In this document: in pieces, positions 1 to 8,627 of the stretch
Layout of the letters: each line of letters opens with the position of its first letter
How positions within the stretch are numbered: position 1 is the first letter of the stretch
Assembly (NCBI GenBank): GCA_021161885.1
Contig: JAGGZS010000162.1
Coordinates: forward strand, 1-30,140
DNA from: a bacterium
GTDB taxonomy: Bacteria; Auribacterota; Auribacteria; Auribacterales; Auribacteraceae
Direction: 5' to 3'
Length of the DNA: 30,140 nt
Translations under genes and position numbers: made by a program
Notes under the pieces: model-generated
The model's input: only the letters and a program-made list of their open reading frames with translations
Databases searched by the model: none
Told to the model about the DNA's origin: nothing

Positions 1-2981
1 ACCCATGGTTTTGAAAATATCAGGGTTATCCGGTGCGCTGTTTCATCGATGAGTTCTGTGTTTGCGTCAAACCCGTTTTCTTTTTTTAAGCGGGTTATTT
101 CTTCTATATATTTATTTAAAAATTCTCTTGCGCTCTTGATGTTTCCTTCTCTGGCGAATAAAGATGATAAAGCGTAATAACTAGCAAGAGGCGGTTTAGC
201 AGTTGAAATGAAAATCTCGGGGTTGGCTGTTACCGCTTTTATGTAACCGTTTGATAAATTGATTGAGTAATCACCTGTGGCGCGCAATAACGGTTGGAGT
301 ATTTTCGTGTCTTCAGCAAGCAGTTGTTCCATGAACGCATCAAATTCGGCGGGCGATAAAACAGAGCCGGGTTCGTTATCAGTTAATATTTCATTTAGAG
401 ATTTAAAAAGTTTTTCAGGAGATTGTATAGCATCATTGTTCCTGACTCTAAAGGGCATACTGAAACGCTCAATGGCTGTTTGGGCAAAATTTAAAGCGCG
501 GTTGAAATTATATTTATCGCTTTTTATATGGTCTATACCTGATTCTATTCGTTGAGCAAGATTAGTTTCATTTATTTGCACCGGAGGAAGCTCATCAAAA
601 ATCTGAGCGGGAAAATCAACCTTAGATATATCAGGCGTTAGCGAATTTTGAGAAACAAGCCATGAAAATAAAGCGAAATAATGGTCTATCAGCCAATCAT
701 CGTCTAAAACGCCTAACATAAACAGCAGCGATATAGATAATTCAGCCTGTTTTGACGCCATATCTAATATAAGAGGGAATTTTTCGTTTGAGCCGTTTAT
801 GTTGTATGCGGTTTCCACGACAGCTCGCCGGGCGGCGATGAATCCGTCGATTTCGTTCAGCGCAATTATACTGTTTTCATAAAAAAGATTAGCCGCCTCA
901 ACTTCATCAAGAACCAGATTAAACCGCATAACCGCCTGCGATCGTTTTTTTATTTTATCTTCCGGAAAATTTTCATTTATTAACTGTGAAATTTGTTTCG
1001 CGATCTTGTAAAAAGCTCTCGGATTGTTCAGCCGAAGCATGAACATAAACCTCGACAGATCGTTTAAAGCGTCTGTGCCTGGCATAAGAGCCTGTTTAAA
1101 AACAGCGGATAAGAAAATTGAACCGCTTATTTCGTTCAGTTTGGCGTTTGAAGGCTCAACGTAAAGAGCATCAATGCAGTCTTGATAATATTTGTTCCGG
1201 CGAAAAAGAGGCATACCGTTTTTATCAATACTTATTTCAAAAAGAAATTTTTGTTCCGCATTGGTATTCTTTGCGATTGAACATATTACACCTTCACGAT
1301 TTTGGGCGATTATAGATACTGCCATTCCTTGCTGTTCAGATATATCAGTTAGCCACGCGTTTATTGCCGGCGAGTCATAAGGAGCTTCGGCAGCAAGAAA
1401 CGATATAAATTTATATCGAAACAGTTCAGCTGAACTCCTGCTTGCATCATCAGGAAAAGTTGAGCTGAAATTCAGCCATACCTGAAGACCCATAAAATAT
1501 TGGTTCAGAGCCAAATCAAAAATTTTCTCGGAGCCTGTTATCCTGTTTATATAAAGATCGTTGCTGAACGATGTGCCCTTTGGAATTTTAGGGATAATTA
1601 TTTTATGGTTTATCCCTTTTTCAGATAAAATATCGGATAATCCTTCCGTATGATATCCACCGGCTACAATAATATATGATTTATCCTGAAAATTTTCAGG
1701 CAGAAAAGAGAAAAATTTATCCGCCATTATTTTATCCCTTTTTGAGGCGAGATTATAAAAATCAATAAAGGGTTCGGATAATAAAATAAAGTTATCTTGA
1801 GACGCAATAACCTGTTTTAAACTTTTATACTTTGAAATAAGGTTATATATTTTTTTAGACAATTCAGTGGAATTATCTGTACGGAAATAATCGACGAGAA
1901 TCCGGTATTCATTAAATTTCAATGAAGCTGAATAAAGTTTTTTAACTAAAAACAAAATTTTTCTTTTTTTCAGCAAATCATCTGGCACAATATTTTTTGT
2001 AACCGAAATTTCTATCTGGTTTGATATTGAGTTAATTTCTTCATTAAGGGAATAAAAATCTATCCGGTTTATTTCATCAGCCAAATTAATATAGTCATCA
2101 ATACCGGGTGTTTGGATATTTAATCCGTTGGTTTTAACTATATCGTTTACCCCGCAAATAAAACGGTCGAACGAAAAAATGCCGGCATAATATTTTTTCA
2201 TAACTTCATCAAGTTTTTTGGATAATTTAGGACTCTTATCATCCTTTAAATATTTATGGATTTTTCGGGACTCATTCTCTAATTTCTCTCTGCTAATTGA
2301 CTGCAGCTTTTTATGTAATGAATAATATTTGTTTAAAAAAGAGAATTTTCGCAGGTCGAAATTGGATGTTTTTAAAAAATCAACTAAGGTTGTCAAATTT
2401 TCGGTATCATTATTATAGAGTATTTTTAAAAGATTAGCTTTGCCGTCGGAAATTTTTGTTAAAATATTGTTTTTCGCGATGGAATACGCATATTCGGCAA
2501 TAGGCTTAATAATTTTTGAATTAGATAGAGCATCTAAAAAACAGGATTTATTTTTCAGATAGAGCTCCGTATCCTCAAGTCCAAATACTTGTATGTTTTC
2601 ACCTTTGGCGACAGAGTTTGAAGCAAAACATTCTACGCCCATCAAATCGGCTGTTTTCATGAAAGCATCGGTTGCCGAATTTAATATTTTAAAATCAGGG
2701 AATTCTTTTAGAATATCGAACGAAAGTTTACCTGAAGACCCTTCCGCCGCAATAAAGCCGATGGACATATTTTTATTGATATTCTCAAGCTCGTTTACAA
2801 TTTGTTTTTGTATAACATAATTGCAGTGAACATCTTTAATTATATAAACATTTGTACTTTTTTGCGGATTTATTATTCTGTCATAAATAGTCGAATAAGT
2901 TTCCGCAGGCTGTTCTTTTGCGAAAACAGGGAAACATATCAGTATCCAAAGCAGTAATAAAGCAAAATTTTTTTTATTCAT
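1..2981 (-). CDS. Large exported protein with ChaN/TraB/Tiki-like N-terminal half (3' end outside window)
   Basis: An uninterrupted minus-strand frame runs from ATG at 2981 to the left edge (993 codons) with no stop, so the gene is partial. Residues 1-21 look like a signal peptide (MNKKNFALLLLWILICFPVFA, cleavage near AKE). Visible motifs are IIKDVHCNY (about 47-55), AAEGSSG (78-84), FGLED (133-137) and VAGGYHTEG (about 439-447). The spaced His- and Glu-containing motifs, with a late GxxH, resemble the ChaN/TraB/Tiki/EreA fold, whose members include haem-binding lipoproteins and metal-dependent peptidases. That assignment is inferred from motifs only. The part beyond about residue 480 is helical-looking and I do not recognise it. 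An in-frame ATG four codons upstream (2993) is an alternative start, and neither start has a strong Shine-Dalgarno site. It is transcribed away from the L,D-transpeptidase gene. Confidence 0.75.
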   Translation of the reverse strand, partial: MNKKNFALLLLWILICFPVFAKEQPAETYSTIYDRIINPQKSTNVYIIKDVHCNYVIQKQIVNELENINKNMSIGFIAAEGSSGKLSFDILKEFPDFKILNSATDAFMKTADLMGVECFASNSVAKGENIQVFGLEDTELYLKNKSCFLDALSNSKIIKPIAEYAYSIAKNNILTKISDGKANLLKILYNNDTENLTTLVDFLKTSNFDLRKFSFLNKYYSLHKKLQSISREKLENESRKIHKYLKDDKSPKLSKKLDEVMKKYYAGIFSFDRFICGVNDIVKTNGLNIQTPGIDDYINLADEINRIDFYSLNEEINSISNQIEISVTKNIVPDDLLKKRKILFLVKKLYSASLKFNEYRILVDYFRTDNSTELSKKIYNLISKYKSLKQVIASQDNFILLSEPFIDFYNLASKRDKIMADKFFSFLPENFQDKSYIIVAGGYHTEGLSDILSEKGINHKIIIPKIPKGTSFSNDLYINRITGSEKIFDLALNQYFMGLQVWLNFSSTFPDDASRSSAELFRYKFISFLAAEAPYDSPAINAWLTDISEQQGMAVSIIAQNREGVICSIAKNTNAEQKFLFEISIDKNGMPLFRRNKYYQDCIDALYVEPSNAKLNEISGSIFLSAVFKQALMPGTDALNDLSRFMFMLRLNNPRAFYKIAKQISQLINENFPEDKIKKRSQAVMRFNLVLDEVEAANLFYENSIIALNEIDGFIAARRAVVETAYNINGSNEKFPLILDMASKQAELSISLLFMLGVLDDDWLIDHYFALFSWLVSQNSLTPDISKVDFPAQIFDELPPVQINETNLAQRIESGIDHIKSDKYNFNRALNFAQTAIERFSMPFRVRNNDAIQSPEKLFKSLNEILTDNEPGSVLSPAEFDAFMEQLLAEDTKILQPLLRATGDYSINLSNGYIKAVTANPEIFISTAKPPLASYYALSSLFAREGNIKSAREFLNKYIEEITRLKKENGFDANTELIDETAHRITLIFSKPW

Positions 2982-3095
2982 TTTTTTCCGCATTAGTAAT
3001 TAACTAAATTCTAATTTATTATATAATAACATAATTGTTGTTATACATAAATAAAGAAATCATTAATTTTTTAATTTCCTAACCATAAGATGTTC

Positions 3096-3124
3096 TTGAA
3101 TAATGTTTTTATAATATGTAAAAT
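3096..3124 (+). promoter_or_regulatory. Promoter of the L,D-transpeptidase gene
   Basis: A -35 box TTGAAT (3096-3101) and a -10 box TAAAAT (3119-3124) are separated by exactly 17 nt. Transcription would start near 3131, giving a leader of about 37 nt before the TTG start at 3168. The divergent gap 2982-3167 is very AT-rich, so chance boxes are possible. I see no convincing promoter in it for the opposite gene. Confidence 0.5.
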
Positions 3125-3153
3125 TTTTAAAAAAATCAGTTCGATACAATTTT

Positions 3154-3159
3154 GAAAGG
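3154..3159 (+). promoter_or_regulatory. Ribosome binding site supporting a TTG start
   Basis: GAAAGG lies 8 nt upstream of the TTG at 3168. No other start in this frame near the signal peptide is as well placed, so the TTG is preferred. Confidence 0.55.
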
Positions 3160-3167
3160 TAATACAT

Positions 3168-3761
3168 TTGTTATTGAGGTTAAAACAAAACATAACAATT
3201 CATTTAATCTTTTTGGTCTCAATTATGATTTCAAGATTAGACATTCTGCAGGCTGAAGAACGTCTGAATCCAGATAGAGAATTATCCATTATAATCGTTA
3301 TAGCCGACCAAAAATTATATTTGTTAGAAAACAATATCGTCGTGAAACAATATGATATATCGTCATCAAAGTATGGTATAGGCAATAAATCCGGCAGTAA
3401 TAAAACCCCGTTAGGTATCCATAAAGTCGCTAAAAAGTTTGGCAAGAAGGCTAAAGCGAACACAATTTTTAAAAGCAGAAGAAATATAGGCCGTATTGCG
3501 GAGATTAATTATGATCCGCGCAAAAGTTCCGGCGATTTTGTAACCTCCAGAATTCTATGGCTAAGCGGTTTGGAGGAGGGGGTCAATAAAGGCAACGGGA
3601 TCGATTCTTATCTTAGGCATATTTATATCCACGGCACACCTGATGAAGGGCTTATAGGGATTCCTGCGTCTCACGGGTGTATTCGCATGAAAAATAAAGA
3701 TGTGATTGAACTTTTTGATTTAGTTCCTTTAGATACAATAGTTGATATCAAACCGGAATAA
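3168..3761 (+). CDS. L,D-transpeptidase (YkuD domain), exported
   Basis: A 197-residue protein with a TTG start. Residues 1-29 form a signal peptide or N-terminal anchor with a hydrophobic core IHLIFLVSIMI. The catalytic domain runs from about 39 to 195. It begins with a strand typical of YkuD domains (IIIVIADQKLYLLENN) and carries the signature HG (155-156) followed by SHGCIRM, with nucleophile Cys171 and His169. YkuD enzymes form 3-3 peptidoglycan cross-links or attach proteins to diaminopimelate through Cys acyl-enzyme chemistry in the periplasm. No LysM or other wall-binding domain is present. It stands alone between a divergent and a convergent gene. A role in attaching surface proteins is possible, but only its nearness to the surface operon suggests it. 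Confidence 0.9.
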   Translation: MLLRLKQNITIHLIFLVSIMISRLDILQAEERLNPDRELSIIIVIADQKLYLLENNIVVKQYDISSSKYGIGNKSGSNKTPLGIHKVAKKFGKKAKANTIFKSRRNIGRIAEINYDPRKSSGDFVTSRILWLSGLEEGVNKGNGIDSYLRHIYIHGTPDEGLIGIPASHGCIRMKNKDVIELFDLVPLDTIVDIKPE

Positions 3762-4020
3762 ATAGCTCTCTCATAATAAACTCCACTTGTAAAGACAAAA
3801 AAAGCTGTTATTTAAGGTGTTATACTGGAGTTAAATATCACCAGCTATCGGAAAGAAGCAAGCTAAACCAAAACGCACTAATAATTGACCTATAATTGTC
3901 GCTAAAAGGGAAAAATACTTGATGCCAGAGAGCTGTGGATTAAAGAAAATTTTATATCCCAAAAAAATCAAAATTTCTTACCATCGTTACCCTCATATTA
4001 TTTTTTAATCAATATAACGC

Positions 4021-7000
4021 CTATTGAGCAACAGTAATTTTATATACCCGTATAGATTCAAGTTGTGGATGGAGAATTGCTTTATCAGTATCACCCTCAT
4101 CCGAATATGAGGATTCAGTTCCGTCTGCATGAAAGGTATCCTCTAACAGGACAAAATCATTTCCAAGCGACCCAAATTTTGCGTAAATCCTGTATTCTTT
4201 ACCCGGCACACTGCTCCATTCAATAATAAATCCTTTGGTAATCGTATTTTGGCGAAAACGGATTATATGCAGATATGAAGCGGCATCATTGGGGTTTGTG
4301 CCGGCGATTAGCTCTTGCGAATCGGAAAAGGTATCATTGTCAGAATCGGCATCATTGGGGTCTGTGGCGTAATCAAAGATTTCCTGCATATCAGTCAACC
4401 CATCATTATCGGGGTCCTGCTGAGTCGGATCGGTGTGGTGAACCATAATTTCATCCATATCTTCCAACCCGTCACCATCCGTATCTTTCAGGGCAGGATC
4501 GGTTCCATAGATATTTATCTCATCCAGATCGTTCAATCCGTCCCCATCATAGTCACCATTAATGAACTGCATTGACGGTACACTGCCGTCAAACAGGGCA
4601 AAACTGCTGTATGAACTTAACACATCGGAATTAAAGCCAATGAGCACGCCGTCTGTTCCCGAGTCATTTTCAATACCAATAGTAGCGGAACCGCCATTAG
4701 TAAAAATTTTGTCATAATGAAACTCTATGAGTGAATTGAGTTCGTAAATAATTAGCTGAAAATTAAGTGTAATCTGTTGACCGGCGGTAAGGGCAACGTC
4801 ATTCCACTGAATAATAACACGCCGAGAAGGAGACTGACCGATAACCGCGCCATAAACCGAATCGGACAAAACTATCAAATCATCCCAGAATGGGGCAATA
4901 TAGGCATCCGGGTCATTCAAGCCATGAAACGGTATGGACTTATTAGACACCGCTGTCCCAAAAGAACTGAATGTTATATAGCCATTACTGCTTACTTTGA
5001 ACGGAGTGGCCTGACTATATATGTTGTCGAAAAACCTAAAGAAAAATCCGGCGGGCAAAGACACGTCAACTGATACATCATCACCGGTAAGCGATAAAGA
5101 ATTCGCGGGATCAGCAATATCAACAAATTGAAACGGAATTACTTCATATCCGGCACTGTGCATGGGAAAACGCACCCCTGATAGAAATGGGTCAGAGGCA
5201 TAAAAAAAGACTTCTTGCGCTGTAAAATCTCGTATTCTCAGATGTGCCTGACCTTCGCTCAGCTGTACCCTTACCGTATTGGTCCCGCCGCCACTGAGAA
5301 TAGTGCCTTGTTCAGCAGTATCACAAAAAAACGCCGCACCGGAGACCTGTGCGTCAAAGATAAGATCATTGACCGGTGTGAGCAGGTCGCCGTCCAATGA
5401 CCATAACTGAAACTCTACCGGATCAGGATGAGGGTTTCCAATAAACGCATCAGCCGGTTCAACAATAATCAGCCGAGCGAAAACCGGTATGGAATCACTA
5501 TCATCGTTAATTCCATCGTTATCGCTGTCCTGCTGTAATGGATTCGTGCGAAATCCATCTGTGCCATAATTAATTTCCTCTCCATCAAACAATGTATCGC
5601 CATCACTATCGGCAACAGCGGGCATTGTTTGATACAGAAAAACCTCATCTCCATCACTCAACCCATCGTTATCCGAGTCATTATCATCTGGAGCGGTCCA
5701 ATGGGATAGTTCATCCGCATTATTTAATCCATCATTATCAAAATCTCCTGTAGCGCCATTAACGCCAACATTAGAATTAGGATCCAAACTATAATCATAT
5801 TCCCATTTATCAGGTAACGTATCTCCATCGGTATCAGGATTAACCGGATCCGTAAACGTTACTGTTCGTTCCTCGCCATTAGATAACCCATCATTATCAA
5901 AATCCCCTGCCGATGGGAGAAAATGCGCTACCGTCTCATCCGCTGTCGAGAAGATTATTTCCATTCCCTGAGTTACGGAAGATGTATTATATGAAAACTG
6001 AATGCCGTTTGTTCCTGTACTATTTTCCAAACCAACGGTCGCGCTATCTCCATCCGCTGTATGTGTGGTTCCATTGACAAGTTTTTCATAAGAGAACACA
6101 ATGAGGTTGCTTTGACCATATAATATGGCATGAAATGTCAATGACGCATTAAGCGGTTCCCGTGAATCAAAAATGCCATGATCTTGCCACTTAACCCTAA
6201 AAAGCGTACCGGCAGTGGTTTGCTGTGTAACATAGGTTATTTTTCCAGTAGCATGTGACTCGATATCTAAATCGTCCCAATATGGCGCGATAAAATCGTT
6301 GGGAATTGTGGAATCGGGTATGGGATCATTCGTGTACATTTCTTGAAAAAAGGGTTCTGTCGGCACTCCCTTGAATAGATTGAATGTAATAAATCCATTA
6401 GAATGAATATCGGCAGTAGTATAAGTCATCCCGAAAAACGTAAAAGACATTCCCAGCGCTACGTTGCGGGCAAAATCGTCTATAAACTGTACTTGCGTAT
6501 CAATAATCGCTCCAGCTATTTGAGGAATAGGAAGGTACAGTGAATAAAAAGGGTTGGCTGACGAAAACGCCAATAATCCCAGTGCCGCGCTGTCTGTCGC
6601 CCGAACAATCACATCCTCAGCTACGGAATCAGAGATATCGATACTCACCACACCGTCGGTTGTTCGGACAACAACAGCCGATGTACCGCCGCCGCTGATC
6701 AGTGTGCCGGTATTAGCAGATACCGCAAAAACAGTGGTTCCCGTACATTGCAAACTAAATTCTATTCCATCTTTGCGAATAAGATTGTGATATAAATCTC
6801 TGATTTCAGCAATAACCGTAGTGCTTTCAGAAACAAGAACACCATGAGTAACATAAGTAGTTATATAAGTAGGAGCGGGTATAGCGTCTTGCGAATCGGC
6901 AATCGAATCATTATCCGTATCAACAAGTGTCGGGTTAGTAAAATAAGCATCGCTCCCTATTGTTGTCTCCTCTAAATCGGATAAGGTATCATTGTCAGTA

Positions 7001-7470
7001 TCGGAATCCGCAGGATTTGTACGATACCCATCAGCTCCGAAAACAACTTCTTCCGCATCACGAATTCCGTCCGAATCGTTATCGGGTTGAATCAAAAGTT
7101 CATCTACTTCAACATCTATTCCATGGACAATACCGTTGGGAATAAGGGTAACTGGCGTGGCATTGCTTATAAGAGCACAACCATCATAAAACCTTTTTTC
7201 ATAGCCGAATTGTTCGGGGACACGGACAAAAACCTGGCTGATCGTTATACCTGAAAGCTCATAAGCTCCATCAACATCTGTCAATGCGGACGTGATAACA
7301 GTTTCGTTATTATCCACAGCTTCCACGGTAAATCCAATTGCCTTTTCCTTGAAAAATTTTACTGTTATTTGACCATTTATTCCGCCGGGGTCTATAGCAA
7401 ACACATCAGTATGGAAGAAAACAAAAAAAACCAGCAGAACAAGAATTCCACACACATATTTCGAAAGCAT
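4021..7470 (-). CDS. Secreted multidomain protein with calcium-binding DxDxDG arrays and two NIDO-like modules
   Basis: The open frame reaches a TTG at 7500, but ATG at 7470 has the better ribosome binding site and begins a clean signal peptide ending HTDVFA, giving 1,149 residues. Order: SdrD-B/carboxypeptidase-regulatory-like module (about 24-121); DxDxDG repeats (128-196); Ig/Big-like module (197-304); NIDO-like module with FIAPYWDDLD (311-509); DxDxDG array (514-661); second Ig-like module (662-771); second NIDO-like module with YIAPFWDDL (774-964); third DxDxDG array (969-1066); C-terminal beta domain with a WSSVPGKEYRIY motif (1067-1149). The Ig-NIDO-DxDxDG block is duplicated within the protein. 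The repeats match thrombospondin type-3-like Ca-binding loops (DTDGDGLED and relatives). No C-terminal PEP-CTERM, LPXTG or membrane helix is seen. It is the last gene of the operon, 98 nt after the PEP-CTERM gene. Function is inferred to be adhesive or structural. Confidence 0.85.
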   Translation of the reverse strand: MLSKYVCGILVLLVFFVFFHTDVFAIDPGGINGQITVKFFKEKAIGFTVEAVDNNETVITSALTDVDGAYELSGITISQVFVRVPEQFGYEKRFYDGCALISNATPVTLIPNGIVHGIDVEVDELLIQPDNDSDGIRDAEEVVFGADGYRTNPADSDTDNDTLSDLEETTIGSDAYFTNPTLVDTDNDSIADSQDAIPAPTYITTYVTHGVLVSESTTVIAEIRDLYHNLIRKDGIEFSLQCTGTTVFAVSANTGTLISGGGTSAVVVRTTDGVVSIDISDSVAEDVIVRATDSAALGLLAFSSANPFYSLYLPIPQIAGAIIDTQVQFIDDFARNVALGMSFTFFGMTYTTADIHSNGFITFNLFKGVPTEPFFQEMYTNDPIPDSTIPNDFIAPYWDDLDIESHATGKITYVTQQTTAGTLFRVKWQDHGIFDSREPLNASLTFHAILYGQSNLIVFSYEKLVNGTTHTADGDSATVGLENSTGTNGIQFSYNTSSVTQGMEIIFSTADETVAHFLPSAGDFDNDGLSNGEERTVTFTDPVNPDTDGDTLPDKWEYDYSLDPNSNVGVNGATGDFDNDGLNNADELSHWTAPDDNDSDNDGLSDGDEVFLYQTMPAVADSDGDTLFDGEEINYGTDGFRTNPLQQDSDNDGINDDSDSIPVFARLIIVEPADAFIGNPHPDPVEFQLWSLDGDLLTPVNDLIFDAQVSGAAFFCDTAEQGTILSGGGTNTVRVQLSEGQAHLRIRDFTAQEVFFYASDPFLSGVRFPMHSAGYEVIPFQFVDIADPANSLSLTGDDVSVDVSLPAGFFFRFFDNIYSQATPFKVSSNGYITFSSFGTAVSNKSIPFHGLNDPDAYIAPFWDDLIVLSDSVYGAVIGQSPSRRVIIQWNDVALTAGQQITLNFQLIIYELNSLIEFHYDKIFTNGGSATIGIENDSGTDGVLIGFNSDVLSSYSSFALFDGSVPSMQFINGDYDGDGLNDLDEINIYGTDPALKDTDGDGLEDMDEIMVHHTDPTQQDPDNDGLTDMQEIFDYATDPNDADSDNDTFSDSQELIAGTNPNDAASYLHIIRFRQNTITKGFIIEWSSVPGKEYRIYAKFGSLGNDFVLLEDTFHADGTESSYSDEGDTDKAILHPQLESIRVYKITVAQ

Positions 7471-7478
7471 CAGTCTAT

Positions 7479-7485
7479 CCACCTT
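7479..7485 (-). promoter_or_regulatory. Ribosome binding site fixing the start at 7470
   Basis: AAGGTGG lies 8 nt upstream of the ATG at 7470. The longer TTG start at 7500 would place this site inside the coding region and lengthen the signal peptide N-terminus by ten residues. Confidence 0.7.
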
Positions 7486-7568
7486 AAAAAATTGCGACAA
7501 TTATATAGCTTTTATCGGTTCCCCGCTTATTTATTTTACAAAATAAGTCGGCTGCTGTTCGAAACAGA

Positions 7569-8627
7569 TCAAACTGTGTGTCTTTTCTTGTAAAACAAAC
7601 ATAGAAAACTCAGGCTAATCAAGAGCAGCGTGCTCGGTTCCGGTATGAGTATTAACGGATACTGTTCATAGAAATATTCTTCCGCGAATATTCCTTCTTC
7701 CGTTGAAACCGCAACAGCTATTTCTGCTGTTTCACCTGGCGAAAGAGAACCAATATCAAAGCCGATCGATGAAGCGTATTCCGCTTCAGTAGTATATTCT
7801 ATCGATGTCCCTGCTATATAAAATATTTGCGCATCATCAAAATTTGCTATTCCGTTATAATAGATTTCATCATAGACGGCATCACCGCCACCGCTGGGTG
7901 TACCAGGTCCCCGTACCATATACCTGTCTGGAGCGGATAACAAACCGTCTTTGTACATTGCCCCCTGATAAAATATCTCCGTATTATCCGTCTGATATTG
8001 CCGGAATATGAGATTGTATGCCATTCCGCCGTTTAACATAGAAACAGTCACTTTTTCGTCATTGAGCAACCCGACTCTCTGTGCCGGTACATCACTATTG
8101 GCTCGAAACAGGTCTGCGTTGATATAACTCATCATCCAGATATTATTGACCGTTGAGGCAGTAAGGTTTGAAATGCTATAATGTTGAATGATATACGTAC
8201 GTCCTGTTTGCGCCGCGGACGTATCGGTATATGTAGGCGTTACCGTAACATCAACTGCTGAGGAAAACCCACTCTCCGTCACAAAATATCCTGCCCCGCC
8301 AGTACCGTCGGTCGATATTGCGGCATCAAATTCATGAACTTGAGCAAGGGCCCCGTTTACTCCTCCGGCTCCTGCGAAATTGATACCCGGTGTAGATGTT
8401 TGAGCTAAAGGAGACATGACATCATAACTTGGGTCAAACCAGATTCCAGATTCACCTTTTGAACCGAATGTTGCTTCCATTACCGCTGAGGCGTATAGGG
8501 GTACGCTCGCCAGCATGATAGCGAGAAAGAGGAAAATTATTCTCGCACAGGCATTTGTTTGAATTCGCGTAACCATTATGGTTCTACTCCTTTGAAACAG
8601 GTTAGATTTGCTTTGTAATATAGTCAT
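7569..8627 (-). CDS. PEP-CTERM sorted exported protein
   Basis: A 352-residue protein. The N-terminus has a signal-peptide core (ARIIFLFLAIMLASVPLYASA, ending near residue 48). The C-terminus is a textbook PEP-CTERM tail: Pro329-Glu330-Pro331-Ser-Thr, a hydrophobic helix (LLLISLSFLCLF), then basic KKRH. In organisms with this signal an exosortase (EpsH/XrtA type) cleaves it at the envelope. No exosortase gene is in the window. The middle (about 50-325) is beta-rich and I do not recognise it as an enzyme. The ATG at 8627 shares its A with the TAA of the giant gene (TAATG), so translation is probably coupled. A second possible start is Met18 at 8576, with AAAGGAG at 8587-8593. It would give a more usual signal-peptide length, so the start is uncertain by 17 codons. 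Confidence 0.9.
   Translation of the reverse strand: MTILQSKSNLFQRSRTIMVTRIQTNACARIIFLFLAIMLASVPLYASAVMEATFGSKGESGIWFDPSYDVMSPLAQTSTPGINFAGAGGVNGALAQVHEFDAAISTDGTGGAGYFVTESGFSSAVDVTVTPTYTDTSAAQTGRTYIIQHYSISNLTASTVNNIWMMSYINADLFRANSDVPAQRVGLLNDEKVTVSMLNGGMAYNLIFRQYQTDNTEIFYQGAMYKDGLLSAPDRYMVRGPGTPSGGGDAVYDEIYYNGIANFDDAQIFYIAGTSIEYTTEAEYASSIGFDIGSLSPGETAEIAVAVSTEEGIFAEEYFYEQYPLILIPEPSTLLLISLSFLCLFYKKRHTV

Noticed and set aside
3779..3832. Inverted repeat AACTCCA ... TGGAGTT in the convergent gap after the L,D-transpeptidase gene
   Set aside because: Seven-bp arms about 40 nt apart with no T-run. Too weak to call a terminator or an insertion-sequence end; nothing else is seen in 3762-4020.
7505..7568. 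AT-only palindrome TTATTTT-AC-AAAATAA between the PEP-CTERM and Ca-repeat genes as a terminator
   Set aside because: The stem has no G/C pairs, a 2-nt loop and no T-run. Operon read-through is more likely.
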